DNA from: Gemmatimonadota bacterium
GTDB taxonomy: Bacteria; Gemmatimonadota; Gemmatimonadetes; Gemmatimonadales; Gemmatimonadaceae
DNA length: 64,000 nucleotides
Assembly: GCA_016704465.1 (NCBI GenBank)
Contig: JADJAD010000015.1
Coordinates: forward strand, 1 to 64,000
Direction: 5' to 3'
A program made the translations under genes and the position numbers. A model generated the notes under the pieces. It saw only the letters and a list, made by a program, of their open reading frames with translations, had not been told where the DNA came from and did no database searches. Positions 54,639-61,851 of this stretch are shown here, piece by piece (position 1 is the first letter of the stretch; each line of letters starts with the position of its first letter).

Positions 54639-55571
54639 ATGAGCACCATGCCTAACGCCGAGTCACCTTCCTCACGCCTGCTGTCGCTGTCGCCGGGCAT
54701 CCGGGCGATGGCGATCGGGGCGTGGTGGTTTGCGATCATGGGATTGCTCGTCAAGGTCGCGGGGCGCCGCCTCCCGTCGTCGCAGATCGTGCTCGTGCGC
54801 GCGACGCTTACCCTGGCCATGAGCTATTGGGCCGTACGCCAGGCCGGGCTGCCGAGCATCTGGGGGCGGCAGCGATGGCTGCTGCTCACCCGCGGCGCGC
54901 TCGGGGCCATCGGGATCAACTGCTTCTACTACTCGCTGGTCCACCTTCCGTTAGGCGACGCCACGCTCATCCAGTACACCAACCCGATTTTCGCCACCGT
55001 CGTCGCGGCGCTGTGGGTGGGGGAGCGCGTGCGTCCCGGCGAGATGCTCTGCCTGGGGACCGCGCTGGCCGGGGTGGTGCTCATCACCCGTCCCGGCTTC
55101 CTGTTCGGGGCAGCGGCCGCCGCCTACGCGCAGCGCGACGTCGCAATCGCCCTGTTCGGCGCGATCTGCAGCGGCGCTGCCTACGCCGCAGTGCGCAAGA
55201 TGGGGAGCACCGAGCACCGGAGCGTGGTGGTCTTCTACCTCCCGCTGGTGACGTTTCCGGCCGCGGTGCCGTTCGCGACCGCCACCTGGCTCACCCCCAC
55301 GCCGACCGAGTGGATGCTGCTGATCGGCGTAGCCGGGGCAACGCAGTTGGCGCAGGTGTACATGACCCGCGGGCTGCAGGCCGAGTCGGCGGTGCGTGCC
55401 ACCACCACGGGGTACCTGCAGATCGTCTTCGCGATCGCGTGGGGGGTGCTGTTGCTGGGCGAGCGCCCGTCGCTGTGGACGCTCGCCGGTGCCGTCATCA
55501 TCGTGGGGAGCGCCCTGGTGCTGGCGTTCGGGCACCGTCCGGGCGTGGTGTCGATCGCGAGCGTGCGCTGA
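54639..55571 (+). CDS. EamA/DMT-family transporter
   Basis: The 310-residue inner-membrane protein has ten hydrophobic helices in two EamA repeats: the first at about 20-150 (AWWFAIMGLLVKVAG, FYYSLVHLPLGDATLIQYTNP and LVGERVRPGE-like), the second at about 165-300 (AICSGAAYAAVRKMG, GLQAESAVRATTTGYLQIVFA and LLGERPSLWT). The pattern is typical of metabolite exporters. The substrate is unknown. It starts 13 bp after the antiporter stop and is probably the last gene of that transcript. Confidence 0.88.
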   Translation: MSTMPNAESPSSRLLSLSPGIRAMAIGAWWFAIMGLLVKVAGRRLPSSQIVLVRATLTLAMSYWAVRQAGLPSIWGRQRWLLLTRGALGAIGINCFYYSLVHLPLGDATLIQYTNPIFATVVAALWVGERVRPGEMLCLGTALAGVVLITRPGFLFGAAAAAYAQRDVAIALFGAICSGAAYAAVRKMGSTEHRSVVVFYLPLVTFPAAVPFATATWLTPTPTEWMLLIGVAGATQLAQVYMTRGLQAESAVRATTTGYLQIVFAIAWGVLLLGERPSLWTLAGAVIIVGSALVLAFGHRPGVVSIASVR

Positions 55572-55616
55572 CGGCCGCGCGTTAGGCGCGACCGTCGCCG
55601 GCTCGCGACACGGTCG

Positions 55617-57200
55617 TTACGGCACCACTGGCCCGCCCCACTCCCGTCCCAGTCGGCTCATCAGCCCCGCGTACAACTCGATCGCGTTCCACAGGTTCTG
55701 CACCCGCAGGTTCTCGTTGGCCGCGTGCTGGTTGTTGTCGTAGTTGGCGATGGGGAGCGTCACGACCGGCACTCCCATCACCTTGGTGAACAGGTAGCTC
55801 GGCCCGCTCCCGCCCAGCGTCGGCACCAGCAGCGGCGCGCGCTCGGCGCCGTCGCGCACCGCCGCCACCATCGCCCGGGAGAACGGATCGTCCATCGCCG
55901 CGCGCTGCGCCGGGTAGCCGCTCTCCCACTGCAGCTGCACGATGCGCGGGTGCTGCTGGCGCTCGGCTACCGAGGGTGTATCGCTCACAACGTGCCACCC
56001 CAGGCGCCGCACGTGGCGCTCCATCAGTTCGCGCACATGCTCCGGCGACTGGTCGGGGACGAGGCGGAAGTCGATGGAGGCGAAGGCCAGCGTCGAGATG
56101 GTGTTGGAGCCGAGTTCCTGCACCCCGCCGGAGCGGATGCCGCGCAGGTTGAGCGCCGGGCGCATGATGCGCTCGGCCAGCAGGGCGTTGTCCCCCTTGG
56201 TGCGCGCCAGCCCTAACGAGCTGCGCAGCCCGGCGTCCACCTCGGGGAGCGCGCGGATCGCCTCGCGCTCGGACGCCGACAGCGGGCGCACGTCGTCGTA
56301 GAAGCCGGGGATGAGGATCTCGCCATCGTCGGAACGCATGCTGGCCAGGAGGTGCGTGAGCAGCATGCCCGGGTTAGGCGCCCAGTTGCCGTAGTGCCCG
56401 CTGTGCAGCGGGCGGGTGGGGCCGTAGACCGTGAGCTCCAGCCCGGTCACGCCGCGCAACCCGAAGACGACTTGCTGTGCCCCGCTCTGGTGCACCGGGC
56501 CGTCGCAGAAGAGCCATGCGTCGGCGGTGAGCAGCGTCTTGTACTTGCGCAGGATCGCCTCGAGGTGCGCCGACCCGGCCTCCTCCTCGCCCTCGAAGAA
56601 GAACTTGATGTTGACGGAGGGGCGCTGGCCGCTGGCCTGGAGGGCGTCGAGTGCGGTCAGCATTGCCACGATCGAGCCCTTGTCGTCGCTGGCCGAGCGG
56701 GCGTAGATGCGCGACTCGCCATCGGCGCGCGCGCCGTCGCGCGGAAAGGGGATGGTGCGCCCGCCCTGATAGAGCGCCTTGTCGCGCAACACCGGGGTGA
56801 ACGGTCCGCCCCCCTCCCACTGCGCCGGGTCGACCGGCTGCCCATCGTAGTGGGCGTAGAGCACGATCGTGCGCATCGCACCTGGCGCGCGCAGCTCGCC
56901 GTAGACAGACGGTGGGCCGCCCTCGACCTCGAGCAGCTGCGTGGTGGCCCCGCGCCGGCGGAGCATCTGCATCAGGAGGTCGGCGTTGCGCCGGATGTTG
57001 ACGCTGTCGGTGGCGATGTTCGGTATGGACAGCAGGGTGGTGAACTCGCGCAGGATGGCCGCTTCGTGTCCCTCCCGCCAGCTGCGCGCGACCGCTCGCG
57101 CCTCGGCGCCACTCTGCTGGGCCGCGAGCCCGGTCGCCGCCATGGCGATCACGAGCGGCAGGGCGGGCAGTCTTGTCATCCATCCATAACGGTGTCGCAT
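55617..57200 (-). CDS. M20-family dipeptidase, exported
   Basis: The ATG at 57200 has a GGAG ribosome-binding site close upstream and gives 527 residues with a signal peptide (LPALPLVIAMAATGLAAQQ). The M20 domain shows IVLYAHYDGQPVD (metal His and Asp), IYARSASDDKGSIVAM (bridging Asp), FFFEGEEEAGSAHLE (catalytic and metal Glu), and a late LFTKVMGVPVV with NNQHAANENL (final His). The lid domain is at about 265-385 (RPLHSGHYGNW). It resembles peptidase M20 dipeptidases (CNDP-like) and would work on extracellular dipeptides. Confidence 0.9.
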   Translation of the reverse strand: MRHRYGWMTRLPALPLVIAMAATGLAAQQSGAEARAVARSWREGHEAAILREFTTLLSIPNIATDSVNIRRNADLLMQMLRRRGATTQLLEVEGGPPSVYGELRAPGAMRTIVLYAHYDGQPVDPAQWEGGGPFTPVLRDKALYQGGRTIPFPRDGARADGESRIYARSASDDKGSIVAMLTALDALQASGQRPSVNIKFFFEGEEEAGSAHLEAILRKYKTLLTADAWLFCDGPVHQSGAQQVVFGLRGVTGLELTVYGPTRPLHSGHYGNWAPNPGMLLTHLLASMRSDDGEILIPGFYDDVRPLSASEREAIRALPEVDAGLRSSLGLARTKGDNALLAERIMRPALNLRGIRSGGVQELGSNTISTLAFASIDFRLVPDQSPEHVRELMERHVRRLGWHVVSDTPSVAERQQHPRIVQLQWESGYPAQRAAMDDPFSRAMVAAVRDGAERAPLLVPTLGGSGPSYLFTKVMGVPVVTLPIANYDNNQHAANENLRVQNLWNAIELYAGLMSRLGREWGGPVVP

Positions 57201-57275
57201 TCGTCTCTCCTCACACGCGCAGCGCACGTCGTGACCGTGACGATCGCGTGACGGTCGAAAGCATGCACAAATGAA

Positions 57276-57305
57276 CGAGCCGCCCGAAGCTGGCCGGGCG
57301 GCTCG
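57276..57305 (-). terminator. hairpin downstream of the DUF4097 gene
   Basis: An 11-bp perfect stem (CGAGCCGCCCG with its complement) with an 8-nt loop lies 76 bp past the DUF4097 stop and upstream of the M20 gene on the same strand. Confidence 0.6.
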
Positions 57306-57381
57306 AACGAGGGAAGGGGCGAGTGGCGAGCGCGTAGGCGCGGCTTCGCGCGCCCGCAAGCGCGGACGCAAGCGCGCGACG

Positions 57382-58305
57382 CTACATGCGTTTGCGGATC
57401 TCCATCGACCCGTTGCCAGTGGACAATTTCAAGCGGCGCCCGCCGTTGCCGATCGTGCCGCGCAGGCGGTTGCGCGAGAGCTTGCCCTGGATGGTGATCG
57501 GAAAGTCGGTCGAAATCCGCCCGTTCCCCGTATTGGCCTCGACGTCGGCCGAGAAGTCCGAAGGGACGATCACCTCGATGCGCCCGTTGCCAGAGGTGAA
57601 CTCCATGTCCTCGTTGCCCGTGAGGCGGTCCATGGTGACCCGCACGTCGCCGTTACCTGACGAGGCGTTGACCGGACCGTTCGTCGTGCCGATCATGACG
57701 TCGCCATTCCCCGACCGGGCGCGCACCCAGCCTCCCACCTTCTCGACCGAGACTTCGCCGTTGCCCGAGGAGGCGTCGACCCATCCGGTCACGTCGGCGA
57801 TCCTGACCTTGCCATTGCCGCTCCGCACCTTCGCCTCGGCGACCGCGGCCTGTAACGACACGTCACCATTGCCGCTCGAGGTATGCAGGCGCGCGCCGCG
57901 AGGCACGGTCACGGTCATGGTGAGCCGGACCCGGTCGCGCCAGTTGCGGTTCCACTTCGACCGCGAGTCGCTGCGCAGTCCGTCGTGGTCACAGCGGTCG
58001 TCATCGTCGAACACGGCACAGATCGTGACCCCGTCGCCGTCGCGCAGGACGATGAAGCCCGCGTCCTCGACCTTTCCGCGGCGGGTGTCCTTCTCGGCGC
58101 GGAACTCGACCGTGCTCCCCGACCCCTCGGTGATGGTGATGTCACCCACGCTGGCGAAGATGCGCACCGCCCCGCCCGTCCCGACCGGCGCGCTCGTCGT
58201 GAACACCCGATCACCCCGCCCCACGACCTGCTGGGCGTCGATCGAATGGGCAGAGAGGGCCAACGCTGAAATGGCGACGGCCGAGAGTGTCAGGATTCGA
58301 AGCAT
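57382..58305 (-). CDS. DUF4097 repeat protein, exported, beta-solenoid-like
   Basis: The 307-residue protein has a signal peptide (LRILTLSAVAISALALSAHS). After a region with an acidic cluster (VFDDDDRCDHDG) come nine evenly spaced [S/T]GNG motifs about 20 residues apart: SGNGDVSL, SGNGKVRI, SGNGEVSV, SGNGDVMI, SGNGDVRV, SGNGRIEV, TGNGRIST, IGNGGRRL and TGNGSMEI. This is the pattern of a right-handed beta-solenoid, in which the Asn-Gly turns stack. It belongs to the DUF4097 (putative adhesin) group. A structural or adhesive role at the envelope is inferred. Confidence 0.85.
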   Translation of the reverse strand: MLRILTLSAVAISALALSAHSIDAQQVVGRGDRVFTTSAPVGTGGAVRIFASVGDITITEGSGSTVEFRAEKDTRRGKVEDAGFIVLRDGDGVTICAVFDDDDRCDHDGLRSDSRSKWNRNWRDRVRLTMTVTVPRGARLHTSSGNGDVSLQAAVAEAKVRSGNGKVRIADVTGWVDASSGNGEVSVEKVGGWVRARSGNGDVMIGTTNGPVNASSGNGDVRVTMDRLTGNEDMEFTSGNGRIEVIVPSDFSADVEANTGNGRISTDFPITIQGKLSRNRLRGTIGNGGRRLKLSTGNGSMEIRKRM

Positions 58306-58366
58306 GATCCTCTGCAGGAAGGGGGACGGCGGTTGGACAGTGGTAGAACCACGAATGGTTTGAACT

Positions 58367-58392
58367 CCCGTCCCCCGTCCCCCGTCCCCCGT
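58367..58392. repeat. CCCCCGT heptamer tandem repeat
   Basis: CCCGT followed by three exact CCCCCGT units, ending 1 bp before the stop codon of the LuxR-type gene and about 60 bp upstream of the DUF4097 start. It is the same unit as at 37366-37391. Confidence 0.85.
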
Positions 58393-58393
58393 C

Positions 58394-59032
58394 CTATAAG
58401 AGAATCACCCCCGTTCGCGCCCCAATCGCCACCGCCTCCGCCCGCGTATCGGCCCCAAGCTTCTGAAAGATCGACGCCACGTGCGTCTTGACCGTGTGCT
58501 CCGAGATCCCGAGCCGCGCGGCGACGATCTTGTTCCCCAGCCCATCGGCGAGCAGGGTGAGGATCTCGCGCTCGCGCGGAGAGAGCGGCGCGTGGCCGAG
58601 CGCGCTGGTCAGCCGGGCGTGCTCGCGAGCGGGGCGAGCGCCCAGGGCATCGATCGCCGACACCGGGACGACGGCCAGTCCGGCGTGCACTGCGGCGATG
58701 GCGCCGAGGATTTCCCGCTCATCGGCGTCGCGCGGCAGCACGGCACGCGCCCCGCGGCGCAGCCACTCGCCCGTGTCGGCCGCGTCGCCATCCACGAGCA
58801 GGATCCACCGATGCGCCACGGACTCGTCGGCGCCCGGAGTCGTCATCGCGAAGCGCGCCGGCGCGTCCACGACGGCGACGACCACGTCGACGTCGGCCCC
58901 GGCGAGCGTCTCGGCGATGTCGTCGAGGTGGGCGATCCGTTCGACCACGGTGAAGGCGCCATCGCGCATCACCAGGGCCTCCAGTCCGGCCAGGAGCATC
59001 GCCGAGGGAGCGGCGAGGGCGAGTCGAATCAC
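58394..59032 (-). CDS. LuxR-type regulator with atypical receiver domain
   Basis: A GTG start at 59032 overlaps the stop of the upstream protease gene (GTGA). The 212-residue protein has a receiver-like N-terminal domain (residues 1-125) and a LuxR helix-turn-helix at about 148-207 (LSPREREILTLLADGLGNKI then LGISEHTVKTHVASIFQKLG). The receiver lacks the usual acidic pair at the N-terminus (it reads LALAAPSAML). The strand that should carry the phospho-acceptor Asp reads DVVVAVVDAPARF, so phosphorylation is doubtful. It is probably a pseudo-receiver regulator controlled by protein contact, and no histidine kinase is nearby. Confidence 0.85.
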   Translation of the reverse strand: MIRLALAAPSAMLLAGLEALVMRDGAFTVVERIAHLDDIAETLAGADVDVVVAVVDAPARFAMTTPGADESVAHRWILLVDGDAADTGEWLRRGARAVLPRDADEREILGAIAAVHAGLAVVPVSAIDALGARPAREHARLTSALGHAPLSPREREILTLLADGLGNKIVAARLGISEHTVKTHVASIFQKLGADTRAEAVAIGARTGVILL

Positions 59033-59652
59033 GCGGCCAGCGGGGACGCGAACGAGGTCGCGCCGCTGCGCGACACCTCGTGCAGGAAGCGGCGCTCCAC
59101 GGTGCTCGGTATCGCCACACCGAGCCCGCCGACGATCATCGCATTGATCCCGACGACGCGACCGGTGGAGTCCACGAGCGGTCCGCCGGAGTTGCCGGGG
59201 GCGAGCCGCAGGTCGGCCACGATGTAGCGCGGCATGCCGCGGCGTGTCGTCACCGCGTGCACCACGCCTAACGACATGGCGTTGGCCACCCCGTGCGGGT
59301 GCCCGAGGGCGAGGACGAGCGACCCCGCCCGCAGCGACTCGGCGTCGCCGATGGGGGCGGCGCGCAAGCCGTCGGCGTCGACGGAGAGCAGCGCGAGGTC
59401 GCGGTGCCGGTCGAGGGCAACCACGCGGGCGTCGAGCGTCCCGGCGTCACCGAGCGAGACCAGCGGGCGCTCGTCGTGCACGACGTGGGCGTTGGTCACG
59501 ATCAATCCGTCCGATTGCCAGACCACGCCGCTCCCCATGCTGCTGCCGCCGCGTGTCTCGATCCGCACCGTGAAGCTGCGGACGAGCGATGCCAGCCCGT
59601 CGAGCTCGAGTCCGGCGGCCAGCGCGGCGCCGCCGTGATTGTCATGGTTCAT
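59029..59652 (-). CDS. trypsin-like serine protease, short HtrA type without PDZ
   Basis: The 207-residue protein begins MNHDNHGGAALAAGLELDGL with no signal peptide, so it is predicted to be cytosolic. The triad is complete: His in GLIVTNAHVVHDE, Asp in DRHRDLALLSVDADG and Ser in LAPGNSGGPLVDSTG. It ends soon after the protease core (GLGVAIPSTVERRFLHE) and has no PDZ domain. Its ATG overlaps the stop of the upstream HtrA-like gene (ATGA) and its stop overlaps the start of the LuxR gene (GTGA), so all three are translationally coupled. Confidence 0.87.
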   Translation of the reverse strand: MNHDNHGGAALAAGLELDGLASLVRSFTVRIETRGGSSMGSGVVWQSDGLIVTNAHVVHDERPLVSLGDAGTLDARVVALDRHRDLALLSVDADGLRAAPIGDAESLRAGSLVLALGHPHGVANAMSLGVVHAVTTRRGMPRYIVADLRLAPGNSGGPLVDSTGRVVGINAMIVGGLGVAIPSTVERRFLHEVSRSGATSFASPLAA

Positions 59653-60620
59653 CCATTCCTCCCTGCGTCGTGGGCGCTGGCGCCCTCCCCGCGCCGTGGG
59701 CGCTCGCCTACGGTTACCGCCACCTCGACCAACGCCCCAGCGCGCAGTACACGCAGCGCGAGCGGCGTTCCGATGCGTTCGCCGGTGAGCGACGCGAGCA
59801 GCTCTGACGGGTCGGCGAGCGGGGTTCCCTCGCACGTCACGACCACGTCGCCTAACGAAACCCCGGCCGCGTGCGCCGGTGCCCCCTCCTCGATCGACAC
59901 CACCATCAGCCCCACCGGCTGCGACAGGGCGTGCTGGGTCACGACGCCGGCCGGGAGGCGGACCGGCTGCACCCCCAATCCGATGTAGCCGCGCCGCACG
60001 CGCCCGCTGGCGAGCAGCTGCTCGGCGACGCGTTCGACCGTGGCGAGCGGGATCGTCATGGCCGAGGCCCGCGCGAGCCCCGAGCTGTTGATGCCGAGCA
60101 GCCGCCCGCCGGCATCGACCGTCGCGCCGCCCGAGAAGCCGTCGTAGATGGCGACGTCGAGTCGGATGAACTGGTCGATGCGCCCGCCGTGCCACGTGCG
60201 CCACTCGCCGCCGGTGGCGCTCACCACACCGAGCGCCGCCGTCACCGACGGGCCGGGCATGCCTAACGCCAGGACGAGCTGGCCGACCTGGGCGCCGAGC
60301 GGCGCGCGGGCAATGGGCACCCCGACCTCGCTGTTGAGGCGCAGCACGGCCAGGTCGGTGGTGGGGTCGCGGCCGGCGAGCGTCGCCCCCACGGTCGTCC
60401 CGTCGGCGAGGGTGACGGTGATGTTGTCCTCGCGCTGGATCGTGTGGTGCGTGGTGACCACGATGCCGGGGCGCCAGATGATCCCGCTGCTGGGAATTCG
60501 GCGGCGGGCGTGGATGGCGACCATCGACGCCGATGCCGCCCTGACGGCCGCGGACAGGTCGTTGGAGAGCGATTCCAGCACCGTGGCGGGCGCGGGGGCG
60601 GGGGAAGAAGAGGCGGACAT
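59649..60620 (-). CDS. HtrA-like serine protease with one PDZ domain
   Basis: The 323-residue protein has a protease domain at about 25-205 and a PDZ domain at about 210-305 (GYIGLGVQPVRLPAGV, GLMVVSIEEGAPAHAAGVSLGDVVV). The triad is His in VVTTHHTIQRED, Asp in TTDLAVLRL and Ser in YDGFSGGATVDAGG; the oxyanion motif is GFSGG instead of the common GNSGG. There is no signal peptide: the N-terminus is Ser/Ala/Pro-rich and polar. The pair of soluble proteases could act as a sensor relay to the LuxR protein, perhaps by cleaving or binding it; that link is an inference from gene coupling. Confidence 0.87.
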   Translation of the reverse strand: MSASSSPAPAPATVLESLSNDLSAAVRAASASMVAIHARRRIPSSGIIWRPGIVVTTHHTIQREDNITVTLADGTTVGATLAGRDPTTDLAVLRLNSEVGVPIARAPLGAQVGQLVLALGMPGPSVTAALGVVSATGGEWRTWHGGRIDQFIRLDVAIYDGFSGGATVDAGGRLLGINSSGLARASAMTIPLATVERVAEQLLASGRVRRGYIGLGVQPVRLPAGVVTQHALSQPVGLMVVSIEEGAPAHAAGVSLGDVVVTCEGTPLADPSELLASLTGERIGTPLALRVLRAGALVEVAVTVGERPRRGEGASAHDAGRNG

Positions 60621-60751
60621 GGCGTGACCTCACACGGGGGTTCTGGCGCCGGGCGGCGCCCGCTGACTGTCCGCAATGTGCGGCCCGCCCGCTGCTCGGC
60701 CCATCGGACGATTGAGCGATCGCCCCTCGCACGTTTGGCCGAGCCTAACGA

Positions 60752-60783
60752 CGACCGGGCGGCGCGTACACGCCGCCCGGTCG
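60752..60783 (-). terminator. distal hairpin downstream of hsp20
   Basis: A perfect 13-bp stem (CGACCGGGCGGCG with its complement) and a 6-nt loop lie between hsp20 and the HtrA operon. Confidence 0.6.
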
Positions 60784-60823
60784 GACACACTGCAGCGGGA
60801 GCCGGGCTCGCGCCCGGGCCGAT

Positions 60824-60879
60824 GCGGGGCTGCGCCTGCCGCGGATTGCGAACCGCCGCCGGCAGGCGCTGCGCCCCGC
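60824..60879 (-). terminator. large imperfect hairpin directly after hsp20
   Basis: GCGGGGCTGCGCCTGCCG at 60824-60841 pairs, with one bulge, with the segment at 60859-60879. It begins 4 bp past the hsp20 stop and is the likeliest terminator of that gene. Confidence 0.6.
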
Positions 60880-60882
60880 GAC

Positions 60883-61365
60883 TTACCCTTCGACCTGCTT
60901 GGGCGCCTCGGCCGCAGTGATCTGGATCTTGCGCGGCTTGGCCGCCTCGGACTTCGGGATGCGGATCGTCAGGACCCCGGCGTCGAAGCTGGCCGAGATG
61001 CCGTCGCCGGCCACATGCTGCGGAAAGCGCAGCGAGCGGGTGAACGTTCCCCAGTCGCGCTCGGCGAAGAAGACCCGCAGCTCGCCCTTCTCGGGGGCGC
61101 GGATGGTGCGCTCTCGCTCGCCGCGCACGGTGAGCGTGTTACGCTCGAAGCTGATGTCCACCCCCTCGCCCTTCACACCGGGCAGGTCGAGCTGGACGAT
61201 GTAGTCCGCCTCCGTTTCCCACGCGTCGAGCTCGGGGAGCCAGGCCGGCTGGGCGTCGGTCCGGCCGAGGGCGTCGGTGTTGCCGTTCACGAACGCCTGG
61301 TCCATCGCCCGGTTGAGGGTGACCATGCGATCGAGCATCGAATTGAGGGGCGTGATGGTGAGCAT
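60883..61365 (-). CDS. hsp20: Hsp20/alpha-crystallin small heat-shock protein
   Basis: The 160-residue chaperone starts MLTITPLNSMLDRMVTLNRA with a GGAGG ribosome-binding site nine bases upstream. The N-terminal arm is short. The alpha-crystallin domain spans about 45-145 (ADYIVQLDLPGVKGEGVDIS, NTLTVRGERERT, FTRSLRFPQHV, GVLTIRIPKSE), followed by a short extension with KPRKIQI, the I-x-I-like element. It holds unfolding proteins for ATP-dependent chaperones. I see no CIRCE-type operator in the upstream 200 bp. Confidence 0.93.
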   Translation of the reverse strand: MLTITPLNSMLDRMVTLNRAMDQAFVNGNTDALGRTDAQPAWLPELDAWETEADYIVQLDLPGVKGEGVDISFERNTLTVRGERERTIRAPEKGELRVFFAERDWGTFTRSLRFPQHVAGDGISASFDAGVLTIRIPKSEAAKPRKIQITAAEAPKQVEG

Positions 61366-61851
61366 ACGAATTCCTCCATGGGGTAGTCAGGGTGATGCGC
61401 GAAGGACTCGCACGTGGATGATGAGGAGGCATCCGTTGTGCCGATGTATGTCGGTCAGAATGAACGAGTCGGCGCAGCGGCAGCTGCGGGGATGGCAGGA
61501 GAGGTGTCAGATGGGCAGGGGGTGGCGATTGGGGTCCGTTCACGGTCGGGTTACCCGGTGTGATCGTCCGCAGGTCGGCCCGCGCGGTGCAATCCCGGCG
61601 AGCGACGGTACGCATGGAGCCGCTATCACCTCCTTCGCCACCCTTTCCGCACAGGGGACCAACCCGATCAGCGGAATCGGTCCCTACGGCAACGGCGCTG
61701 CGGCAGGCGGCGTGCTTTGCAGACTGTGACCCGGCGCACTTGCCCCCCCCCCAAAAAGCCTGTACCGTGGAGATGCGCGCCCCACGGTGGCGCGCCGGCG
61801 GCGTTGACGGCAACGCGGCACGCGGTGAATCGTCGAACGGGAGGCGGTGCC
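61366..61851. other. intergenic region with a C10-A5 homopolymer tract
   Basis: No protein-like frame is visible in these 486 bp between hsp20 and the subtilase pseudogene. At 61743-61757 there is a run of ten C followed by five A, about 95 bp upstream of the subtilase start. Such a tract is prone to slippage and could have affected promoter spacing. Confidence 0.5.

Noticed and set aside
53074..54642. A 522-codon plus-strand frame inside the KefB-like gene
   Set aside because: Composition is His/Arg/Gly-rich with no domain, and it overlaps the conserved antiporter in another frame.
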